64,000 nucleotides of DNA from Pholis gunnellus (taxonomy: Eukaryota; Chordata; Actinopteri; Perciformes; Pholidae). The translations under genes were made by a program, and so were the position numbers. The notes beneath the pieces were generated by a model. It searched no databases and had not been told where the DNA came from. It was given only the letters and a program-made list of their open reading frames with translations. Shown here in pieces: positions 1-9,604 of the stretch; the stretch's first letter is position 1; each line of letters begins with the position of its first letter. Location of the stretch: positions 1,128,441 to 1,192,440 of the forward strand of contig OU342806.1 of assembly GCA_910591455.2 (NCBI GenBank). The letters run 5' to 3'.

Positions 1-533
1 CTGTATGTTGTGACTCTACAGCTCTGATGTGCAATATGTTTACAAGAACGTACGTCACTTTAATAAAATTATACTGTCAAATATTTTAATATAATGTACA
101 ATACATAGTCTCTCTTGTCTGGTTCAGTTTATCATGGAGCAGTAATGAGTTTCCAGAGTCGTTTCCTGCTTTAAGAAACCGTGAGTCGACTACAAAGAAA
201 GGTTTTGTCCAATAGATCAGTTGATTTAATTAACAAAATTACAGAAAAAAAAATGACTTTCTTGTAAATAAATTATTCAGCATGAAAAAAAAAGCATAAA
301 CAACGACTAATCTGAGCCTTCTAATCGTCTAAAGAGACGGCAGCCTTATCAAGATGCTAACATTCAGCTAGCTCTGGCTAACGCTACGCTCTCGGTTCTT
401 TCTCGTCTCTGTGGAGAGCTGCACATGCTCAGTAGAGATCAGGGAGCCAGTGACGTGTTGTTGTTCCCGTGTGGCATAAACGAGCTGATAAATCATTGGA
501 AGGCTGCAGCAGGACGGATCGCTTTCTTCTCCG

Positions 534-3500
534 TCATCTCCCCGTGAACAGTTTCCTGTAGCGTCCGTGAGCAGCGGCACTGATGATGACCTTGACGACG
601 GCCGAGCCTTCGTCCGCGTTCACCTGCACGTCCTGAACGGCGGCCTCCTTGTACAGCCAACTGTGGACGGAGATGCACGTTAGCGGTCTTATTTAAAAAA
701 AAGAAACGCAGCAGCAGCGAGGAGGACGGTCGTCACCTTAACTGAGGAGAGCTGAGGTCAACGCTGAGCTCCAACACGCGTTTCCCCGTCGACTTCACGA
801 TCTCTTCCTCCACCGCCGTCCTCAGGCGCTCCAGACCTCGCTGCTCCAGGGCTGAGATGGGCAGAGCGTCCGGCTCCGACAGCTGATAGCTGAGACAGAA
901 AACACTCTTAGCTCACACAGAAAGGCTGCATATATCAGGACAACTCATTACTATGTCTTGTATAGTTTTGAGTTCATTTAAATGTGACATTATTACATTT
1001 TGTGCTTTTGATCTTCTAGGCTGCTGAGCACATTTTCTATTATTTCCATTAAAGGGACAGTGTGTAAGTTGTAGTGACATCTAGTGGTGACGTTGCAGAT
1101 TGCAACTAACGAAATACCCCTCCGCTAAGCCCCTCCCCTTTCCAAGCGTGTCGCGAACAACGGTGGCCTCGAGGTAGAGATTTATCTTTAGGGTTTTAGT
1201 ACAACTAGAAGCTACTTTTACCAATACTCTTCCATTACTATATCTGTTCTATTACATGAATAAATCATTGATTTTAAAAACAAATTAGAATTTTAAAAAC
1301 AAATCAATTAGAAAAGGGTTAGAATTTATTTATAATTTAGAGCAGCAAGGGTTTTGTTTACAAAAGTAAAGTCACTTTACAAAGTCATTAATATCTCACT
1401 GGAAACAAATCTCGTGTCAATAAAATAAATAACATTTCTGAGTGAAGTTTATGAATGTTTAGCACAGAGTTTGGGAACGCATCCCTTCCTTCAGGTAACT
1501 ACGTGGAAGTCTCTCTAGAGTCCGTGTTTGGTTTGTCTGTTCCGGGCTTCTGTAGAAAAACGTGGTGGTGAAACATGATGGACTCCGCCTCCTGCTCCCT
1601 ATGCAGATATGAAGGACTCCTTCTAAGCTAACTAAAATCCTCCTCCTGAATGCGACACGCTGGCCCTTTAAGGACAAACTTTGTCTTCCTACTTGTCAAC
1701 GAGGTCCGTTTTATTGTGGACTTCTATCATGGAGCTCATCAGCCTGTCGGGGATCTGCATGTTCTCCAGAACTCTCAGCACGTTCACCTTCTGGTTCACC
1801 GTCTCCGGGTGACTGATGTCTCTGACGTGGACCAGCAGGTCCTGAGAGACAGACAGATGGACGAGTCAACATCTCTAAGTAAAGACTGTAGTTCTGTTTC
1901 ACGTCGCCGAGTGGAAACCCACCGAGTGTTTGATGTCCTCCAGCGTGGCGGAGAAGGAGTCGATGAGCCGGTGGGGCAGCTGGGACAGGAAGCCGATGGT
2001 GTCCACGTACAGGACGGTCATGTGACTGGGCAGCTGGCCGGCGTGCACGGTGACGTCCAGCGTGGCGAACAGCTGGTTTCTGGGCTGAAGGGCGACGTCG
2101 CCCGTCAGCGCTTTGATCAGGGTCGTTTTTCCTGAACGGAAACAAAAAAAAAGAGGTTTGTGGGGATTTTATGTGGGGATTCCCTGCCTCTACTAAATAT
2201 GTAAACGGTTTTATTTCCCAGCGTCTCACCACAGTTCGTGTATCCCAACACGGAGACGGTGGGGAACTCCTTGTGTTGACGCTGAGATCTCAGCAGGCTC
2301 CTCTTCCTCCTCAGTTTCTCCAGCGCCGAGCGGATCTTCATCTCGCGCTCCCTCAGCAGTCTCTGCTGGACCTCCATCAGCGTCTCCCCTGTACGGACCA
2401 ATCAGCAAGCAGGGTCAGCGGCCGAACATCCAATCACAGGTGTGCGTGTGGTTTAATCGCCCCGGGCGTCGTTACCTGAGCCTCCCATGTATCTCGACCC
2501 TCCGCCCTGCTGATCCAAGTTTGCCAATTCATTTTTCAGACGAGACCTGTACGCCGTCAGAAGAAGACGTTTTTAAAACCCCAATGGATGCTGGGAAAAA
2601 TACAAGAAGAAATATATAAAAACGTTACCTCAACAAGGGGATCTCTGCCAGAGAGATCTGTAGCTTGGCCTCTTTGGTCTTGGCGTTGCAGCGAAAGATG
2701 TGGAGAACCACAGAGTACCGGTCAAACACTTTGACCCCCCAGGCCTCCTCGAACTCCCTCTGTGGGGGGGACACACAGCCGTCAGCGGCTGAAAACGTCC
2801 CGCGTGTAAAGACGTACACAAGGCCTAAATAAAACATGCAGGAGTGCTCGTAACAGCCTTCAAATCAGTTGTAAATACATCTGTGTTTATTATCTAACCG
2901 TTCACGTTCAGCTACTACGAACACCAGCTGCAAATTAAAGCGTGACGTCATGAAGGCTTCCTTTAGACGGTGGGAGTGGGGTGCCCTATTAATGTTTAGA
3001 TTAGAGTAACTAATATCTGTGCACGTCCCTGCTTGTGTGTAGCCAGAAAGCTATTTTCAAGAATCAGAACCAGTGAAAATAAAACATAAACATAAAATAA
3101 GAAATGCAATAAAATGTGAAAAATATACAAAAAGTGCTTAGTTCACCTCAGAGGAAGGATACAGACGCTCCACATTCACAAACACCGCAGTGATTCCTGC
3201 CGTCTGTCTGATTTTATCTACAAAAACACAAACACAACATGATTCATATCAAAGATATCGATCAGCTGAGACGTGCACGTGGAGGCTGAGCGGAACCTGT
3301 CAGAGTCTGGAAGTTCCCTTTGCCGAAGATCTTCTTCTTCTCTGGTGTCTTGGTGGACATGATGAGCTGGTCCACCACTCTCCAGCTGTCCAAAGTGTTC
3401 ACGAGACCCACGGCCTCGGCCATCATCAGCTCAGCTGCGCACAAACACAGCTCGATAAACAAACTCGCCTGCGCGCGCGCGCACACCTGGTGGACGGTGT

Positions 3501-3876
3501 GTTACCTACCGGTGGTCAGGTGCTGCTTCCGGCTCCCCCACTTCACATCGGGGTGAACCACGAACACTCTGTGCTGCTGAGCGGGCGCGTGCAGCTGAAA
3601 CAGCTCCTCCACCTCGCTGTCATCGATGAAGTCGTCATCCTCTCCATCCTCTTCTTCCTCCGCCTCGTGCACCCCGCTGCCTCTGAGGTCATCCGTGATG
3701 TCCCTCGACCTGCACGCGGACAGCGTGAACGCCCTCAGCTGAGAGGGACATGCTGCTCCGACTGCACGCGGAGGCTTGTGAAGGAGTCTGCAGGTAGCCG
3801 ATGATGTCAGACAGGTGTGTGCGCAGCGACGCTGCAGTACCGGAAACCACGAGAGAACCCTCCTCAGTGCTGTCAT
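534..3876 (-). CDS. gtpbp6: GTP-binding protein 6 (mitochondrial HflX-like GTPase)
   Basis: Ten exons on the minus strand: 3510-3876, 3297-3434, 3147-3217, 2629-2759, 2476-2546, 2230-2388, 1923-2131, 1693-1841, 737-889, 534-660. They total 1575 nt, giving 524 aa, close to the roughly 516 aa of the human protein. GTPBP6 is a mitochondrial relative of bacterial HflX, known to act on the large mitoribosomal subunit in recycling and assembly. Seen: an N-terminal stretch rich in Arg and Cys that fits a targeting peptide, an acidic patch (EAEEEEDGEDDDF), and a coiled basic segment before the G domain. The P-loop GYTNCGKTTL is split between exons 6 and 7 near residue 312. DTIGF is the G3 motif and NKTD in exon 8 is G4. 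The exon 1 donor at 3508-3509 was chosen because the alternative four bases downstream puts a TGA in frame. Intron 8 (890-1692) holds a TTAA-flanked inverted-repeat element. Confidence 0.93.
1049..1671. mobile_element. TTAA-flanked inverted-repeat element in gtpbp6 intron 8
   Basis: About 620 bp bounded by TTAA at both ends. The ends are inverted copies: TTAAAGGGACAGTGTGT on the left and, read in reverse complement, TTAAAGGGCCAGCGTGT on the right. It has no coding capacity. The interior phrase about a 'catctagtggtga' motif is a widespread fish repeat. It looks like a non-autonomous DNA transposon; the superfamily is unassigned. Confidence 0.6.
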
Positions 3877-3949
3877 GGTGCTCTTATTGTACAGCCATCA
3901 CTACGTCCATGATTGTTGTTATTGTCATGCTTTAGGAGAGAGAGCCACC

Positions 3950-3960
3950 GCGCATGCGCA
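3950..3960. promoter_or_regulatory. NRF-1-like palindrome upstream of gtpbp6
   Basis: GCGCATGCGCA lies 74 bases upstream of the gtpbp6 start codon and matches the classical NRF-1 binding site. NRF-1 commonly controls nuclear genes for mitochondrial proteins, which fits gtpbp6. The position is seen; the binding is inferred. Confidence 0.5.
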
Positions 3961-4393
3961 CTGTGAACGTGTTCTTCTTCTTGCTCACCGGAGATCACAA
4001 AGCAGCCTGCAGAGGGAATACTGCCACCTGCTGGCGTGTTGATGCACCGTCTAGAATCCAGATCACGTTAGAATCAGCTGTTCATGCTGGAAAACTGGGA
4101 CTGTGTATTTATATTTTATATTATCCCACCATTATTTTAAATATTTTTTTTCTTTTGATGTATATTTATTTTATTGATGATTTTATTTATATATGTAATA
4201 CATAAAAATATATTAATGGTGTTATATTTTTCATTTACTTTGATGTACGTATGTGTGTGTGTATGTATATTAAACAAATGAAAACAAATGATTATATATG
4301 AATAATTTTGTATTTTTTTGTATGTGTATGTATATATTTGGTTGTTGTATTAATAATTAATAGTAAAATGTATATTTTAACTTTATCATTTTA

Positions 4394-4598
4394 TTTAAAG
4401 TTACTACAATAACGTTCATTTAGTGTTGGTTCTGTCGCCCCCTGTGGATTAAAGTGGTAGTGTCTCTGAGCGCCAGAGTCCTTTTACAAAACCTCTCATT
4501 TTACTGCAGCAGGGTCTGACAGTCTGCCCCTCTCAGTCCTGGTTCTAGCCCCGAGCCTCCCTGCAGAACCAGGTAAAGGTTCCTCGCTGTCACTTTAA
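4394..4598 (-). mobile_element. MITE family A, short internally deleted copy
   Basis: Starts with TTTAAAGTTACTAC and ends with the inverted partner GTTCCTCGCTGTCACTTTA. Between them is the family's 'gtcgccccctgtgg' block and the 'ctgcagcagg' block in reverse orientation. The middle of the element is missing. Compare 5611-6345, 13003-13647 and 56961-57530. Confidence 0.6.
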
Positions 4599-4942
4599 CA
4601 CCAGTTGAATCTCGGCGGTTCATGACGTCACGCTGTGTGGGCGTGCGCCGCCTAAAAACAGGTCAAACAGGTCGGACACAACCTCCATATTAAGGCTCTC
4701 AGTAGGATGTATGCTGATGGAAAGTAAAAAGGCTTTAACGGTTATTTGTGAGTGAGAATCTCTTTAATTCTCACTGCTCGTCATCTTTAAATCAGACAGA
4801 GGAACAGAGTCAGATGCCTCAACAAGCCGCAACATGACCGGCGGTGACTTCACCTCTAGGAAGAAACAAGGTGTGCGCGTCCGACCCGGAGCTGTGCGAC
4901 AGGCTGACAGGGAAGTGGAGCCACACGGGCACTTTTAAAGCG

Positions 4943-7900
4943 ATGATGGGTCTGTGCTCGTTCTCCAGTCGGAGGAGGAACAGGTCTTTGAATGCTTTCT
5001 GCGTCTTTGGCGCACAAACGGCGCACAAAGCGGCTCTGTGGAGATCCGGACTGCTGCTCGGCTTCCTGGGTTTCTGCGCCTGTCTGGGTGAGACGACCAC
5101 ACACTGACATGTACCTGGTACACTGAAGTACTGCAAGTATTCACACCATGTACTACTACTACTACAGTTAGTCTGTCAGTAAAAGTTAGTATTCAAACTG
5201 TGACTGTTCTACTATTATATATATATATACTATCATTAGAGTATTACTCACGTATTAATGGAAAAGCAGGATTTTACTGTTACTATAACTAATCATTATT
5301 TTCATTATGGATTCATCTGCTGATTATTTTGGTTTGTGAAAATGGTGAGAAATGTTTGTGTCAACTACCCAGAGCCCAAAGTGACACCTTCACTATGTTA
5401 GTTTAGTCCAAACCTCAAGATTACACTGAAAGTGTTTTAAAGTCATTTAACAGAAAAAGTAGTGAATCGTCTCATTAGTGAAGCTGGAGCCATGAAATGT
5501 TTTTACACGTTTGCTAAATGATTATCTATAAAGTTGCCAGTTAAGATCTTATCAAAGGATTACTCGACTAATGTAGTTTTTACTGTACAACTACTTCAAA
5601 TGTGTACTTTAAGTGACAGTGAGTAATTTGTATCTGGTCCTGAACCAGTCTCAGTTCAGTCCTGATCCTCTATGAACCAGTCTCAGTGTAGTCCTGATCC
5701 TCTATAGACCTCCATCAGTAAAGAGACCATCAGAGAGAAGATGGTCTGTTTCTATAGAGTTATTCTTGATGCTCGTCATCAGGGCCACCGGGTCGGATTC
5801 TGGTGAAACCAGATGAACTCATGCAGGTTCACCAGAACCTCCTTCAGCTCAGACTCCAGCAGAGACCGGTCCACTGTGGACAGAACCAGATCCTCCAGCA
5901 GAGACCGGTCCACCGTGGACAGACCCAGATCCTCCAGCAGAGACCGGTCCACCGTGGACAGACCCAGATCCTCCAGCAGAGACCGGTCCACTGTGGACAG
6001 ACCCAGATCCAGGAGCTCCAGAGGGAGGAGGAGAGCTCAGCTCCCGGCAGCAGCAGCAGCAGCGTCGTCTTCTCCTCCTCCTCCTCCTCCTCCTCTTCCA
6101 GGAGCAGAGCTTCTCCTCTCTGGGAGTCAACACCGACACCACGCTGCTGGAGACCCAGGGTGTATTGCTGGACCCGCTGGAGGGAAGGGAGGCACGGGAG
6201 AACCAGAACCAGGACTGAGAGCGTTAGAACCTGCTGCAGTAACATGAGAGGTTTTCTAAAGGGAGTCTGGTGCTCAGAGACACTACAGCTTTAGACCACA
6301 GGGGGCGACAGAACCAAGAGAAATGAAAGTTCCTCGTAGTAGCTTTAAGTACAGTACTTGAATAGAAGTACTCGGTTACTCTCTCCTACACTGATACGTT
6401 ACTGTCTTGTCTCTCTTGTCTGTCCTCAGAGGAAGAGTGCGTCCTCGGTATCGTCGGACAGCCGGTCTCGCTGCCCTGCGTTCGCCCCCAGTTAAAAACC
6501 TCGGTGAACATCACCATCGAGTGGAGGAGAGGCGAGGAGGTGGTGCTCCGGTCGATGTGGAGGGTCGACGGCATCGTGGAGGAGTGGAGCATCAACAGGG
6601 CCACGAGCCCGACGGACGCCGCGCTGACGGGAAACTTGTCCCTGCAGCTTCCCACGGTGGACCTCTCGGAGCACAGCGTGAACTACAGTCTGCACGTCAT
6701 TTCAGGGAAGAATCACAGCACCGAGCTGTGCACCGTGTGCCTCAGGACCGCAGGTCAGTGTCCAACAATCAATCACACACAGGAAGTGATCAGGACGAGT
6801 ATTTAGAGTATTTAGAGGAGCTAACGTTGTCTTTGACGGCTGTTTTGCAGCCAGTTTCAGCTTCCCGCTGCTGCGGAGGGAGAAGGAGGCCGGGCCGGGA
6901 GGCGAGACCGCCTTCTGGTGTCACTCCAGCGGGGGTTTCCCTGCACCTGCAGTCTACTGGATCATCAACGACACTGAGGAACCCCCCTACGGCTCGGTGA
7001 GGACGCTGGCGGCGGCGCTGCCGGACTCCATTCTGTACAACGTCACGAGCCAGCTGACGCTCAACGTCTCCAAGGACGCCAGTGTGTCGTGCGTCGTGGA
7101 GAACCCGTCCACGAACGAAAACTTGACGTCCACAACCAGTGAGTGATTCGCTCAGTGATTTCCAGGCTCCATAAAAACTCACAACACCACCTGTTCCACT
7201 AATCTCTGGTTCTCTTGTTGATGCAAAGGCGGGGTGAAAGTGAGGGGCGGCCCCGTGGTGAGCGGCAGAGCCTCGGAGGCCATGTGGATCTTCAGCACGG
7301 TGCTCTGCGCAGTGGTCGGGGTCATGGTGTTGGTGGGCGTCGTCTACCAGATTCACCTGGACAGGATGAGCAAGAAGAAGAAGAAAGAGTTCCAAAAAAA
7401 ACAGAACAGAGGTAGGCAGACCCTGCTGCAGTAAAATGAAGTTTTCTAAAGGGACTCTGGCGCTCAGAGACACTACCACTTCAGACCACAGGGGGCGACA
7501 GAACCAACACAACATGAAAGTTCCTCACAGTAACTTTAAATAATAATAGTTAAAATATTAAGGCAAGGTTTCCACAGGGACTTCTCATGTGTCCTAAAAA
7601 TCTATTTGGTCGAACTTTGTTGACTGTAGCAGGAAACTGCCTCAAGAGGAGGTTAGTCAGGTGATAACAAGGTTAAAGGGTTTTTATTTGTCATTGTACA
7701 ACAGGGTGGAACAACAATTCAGATTGCAGTCCCAACTTGCTACATAGGAAAAAAAACTACATTATATATGTAAATGGAGGATGAATTAAAGAAGTCTGGT
7801 GGTTCAGCAGCTGATACTTCTGTACCTCTTTCCAGACGGCAGCACAGTGAACAGGCTGCGGTGGGTTTTATCTTTTAATAACCTTTGAGTTCTGTGCGGG

Positions 7901-8944
7901 CACCTCTTGTCACCAATATCACTGATGCTCAGTAGAGACACACCAGTGGTGTTCTGGGAGGTTTTTCTGTTTGTGTAGTTGAGCTCAGAGTAGATGGTGG
8001 TGGTCTAATCAAGGGGGCTGGAGGTCAATGGTGAATGGACGTTCTAGTCTTCCGAACACTCAAACAATTGACACTTTGTCTTTTCACTACTTCATCATAT
8101 CATGGATGAACTGTCTGGATTGTGGGTCAGAATAGAACATCCTGGTATTTTTGACACACTGCGTTTTAAATACTATCTATTGAGGACAAACTAAACCTTT
8201 TTCTGGCGTACTGTGACATTCCTGATGTGGGACTAATAAAGGATCGTCTTAATTTAAGGTAATCTGGGTTTTGGAACACACAGCAGCAGATGTCAGGGGT
8301 CAGGGTCTGGAGGATCTGGGGATCGAACCGTCGATCTTTGGATTAGTGGACGACCTGTTGTACCTCCTGAAGGGACCAAACCCTGTTCAATGTAAAAAGT
8401 ATCAAATGTATTCTAAAGTTCAGGAAATGAAGAGAGAATGGTTTCCAATATTTCACAAGACAAACAACTAATCTTTAAAAATCTTTAGTGTAGTTATCTG
8501 ATTAATATCATCTATTAATATTAATATCATCTATTCTATCCTGGAGTAGGATTTACCATCATCTCTACTAATTCAAATGATATTCAATCAATCAACAGGT
8601 TTGTTTGACTAAATGTTCTGAAGTCACATTAAATCAACTCAGATCCAACGAGTCAGCAACAAAGAGCAAGAATCACATAAAAGATCAAATAAAATGACAA
8701 TAAGATGAAAGACATGAAGACGATATGTAGTGAGAAAAAAGGAAACATTAAATATAATATTAATAATTTATCACAGGTTTCATTCTGTGGATACTTTTAA
8801 ACTGGCTTTTATGAAGAATATGTGAAATAAATGTTTGCTCTTCGTTCAGGATACAAAAGGAGGAGACCTGAGGAAGAGGAGGAGGAGGAGGAGGAGGAGG
8901 AGAAGGAGGCCATGAAGCCGGAGAAGAAGGAGACCGACGTGTGA
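4943..8944 (+). CDS. icoslg: B7-family immune ligand, ICOS ligand-like
   Basis: Five exons: 4943-5087, 6430-6753, 6851-7138, 7229-7411, 8850-8944. They total 1035 nt, giving 344 aa. The protein is a type I membrane protein: a hydrophobic leader (GLLLGFLGFCACLG), a V-type Ig domain, a C-type Ig domain, one membrane span (IFSTVLCAVVGVMVLVGVVY), then a short basic and acidic tail. The V domain has NYSLHVI followed by a late Cys, as ICOSLG has NFSLRLF followed by FHC. The C domain has YWIINDTEEP and SCVVENPSTNENLT, close to ICOSLG's YWINKTDNS and CCIENVLLQQNLT. ICOSLG co-stimulates T cells through ICOS. The cytoplasmic tail contains 11 consecutive Glu coded by a GAG/GAA run, which is odd for this family. 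The start is the first in-frame ATG; ATG 4946 is equally possible. Another B7 paralogue cannot be excluded. Confidence 0.75.
5611..6345 (+). mobile_element. MITE family A, full-length copy in intron 1 of the ICOSLG-like gene
   Basis: Starts near AAGTGACAGTGAG and ends near AGTTCCTCGTAGTAGCTTT, an inverted match of the start. Inside are two copies of a 'tgaaccagtctcag' unit, then a 36-39 bp minisatellite of about four units (5858-6010) built on GACCGGTCCACYGTGGACAG, a TCC run at 6070-6100, and the 'cacagggggcgacagaacc' block. Similar elements lie at 13003-13647 (opposite strand) and 56961-57530. No transposase is encoded. Confidence 0.7.
7420..7543 (+). mobile_element. MITE family A, right-end fragment
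   Basis: Only the right end is present: 'ttttctaaagggactctgg', 'cacagggggcgacagaacc' and the terminal AGTTCCTCACAGTAACTTTAA. It begins within a few bases of the donor of exon 4 of the ICOSLG-like gene. Confidence 0.6.
7660..8260 (+). repeat. Decayed retroelement-like dispersed repeat
   Basis: Lies in the last intron of the ICOSLG-like gene. It contains a 'ttgtcattgtacaacaggg' start-like block, a 'ctttccagacggcagcacag' block and the tail 'gggactaataaaggat', a phrase common at the 3' ends of fish repeats. The same tail is seen at 38200-38235 and, degraded, at 11880-11940. There is no intact reading frame. The rest of the intron, 8260-8849, shows only AT-rich sequence. Confidence 0.4.
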
Positions 8945-9087
8945 AACGAACACTCCAGACTTCTCTGACTCCAGGAAACGGAGCACGGATTTGTAAATAC
9001 TTAGTTTTGTTGTTGTGATCAAGTTAACGTCCAGACTTTAAACCATTTAAATAGAGTTACTGAAGATTCTTCTGTGTTTCAAGCTTC

Positions 9088-9093
9088 AATAAA
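9088..9093 (+). terminator. Polyadenylation signal of the ICOSLG-like gene
   Basis: AATAAA 144 bases after the stop codon, the first canonical signal downstream. Confidence 0.65.
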
Positions 9094-9117
9094 GAGACTC
9101 AAACCAGCTGCAGCGGA

Positions 9118-9123
9118 TTTATT
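9118..9123 (-). terminator. Polyadenylation signal of nit2
   Basis: AATAAA on the minus strand (TTTATT on plus), about 480 bases after the nit2 stop. It lies only 24 bases from the opposing signal at 9088-9093, so the two transcripts should overlap tail to tail. Confidence 0.55.
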
Positions 9124-9604
9124 TACATTCATACAGAAAATGTGACAATTTACATTTGAATCATACTTTAACAAAAACAGACAAAAGTATTTCTGCTGTT
9201 TGACTTTGAATAATATGAACTGAATGAAAGATCTGATGTAGAGATTCCACTCGCTGGTGATTAATCGAGTAGTTTATATAAACACTTTATAAAATGTCCT
9301 CGACTCAAATATATTCAGTTCAGGAAAGAAAAGCAGAAAGTCTTCAAGTTCAAGAAGCTGGAATCAGAGAATTATGACTCAAACCGATAAATCATCAAAA
9401 ATAGTTCATTTCAAAGTTAACAACTAATCAGCTGTAAAGTCGTCACATTAGAGAAGCTCCGACCAGCAAACGTTTGTTTCTACTCGATAAACACGAGGCT
9501 TCAGCTCCGTCCTTCCAGAAGAAGAGAGCGGCTCTTAGACCGGTGAGTCCGGTGAGTCGGACCACGTTGGTGTCGGTACCTTCGTTCCTCTGGAGGTCAC
9601 ATGA

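Noticed and set aside
1650..2135. 161-codon plus frame antisense to gtpbp6.
   Set aside because: It is a shadow of exons 7 and 8 of gtpbp6, whose minus-strand reading matches the GTPase family.
3504..3505. Alternative donor for gtpbp6 exon 1.
   Set aside because: It would join in a phase that gives TGA in the first full codon of exon 2.
8271..8471. 66-codon frame in the last intron of the ICOSLG-like gene.
   Set aside because: It does not continue the exon phase, has no homology I know and follows a decayed repeat.
9597..9602. ATG then TGA as the possible end of nit2 (C-terminus QLIM).
   Set aside because: Exon lengths put the last exon in a different frame. With nine C in the run, the stop is at 9605-9607.
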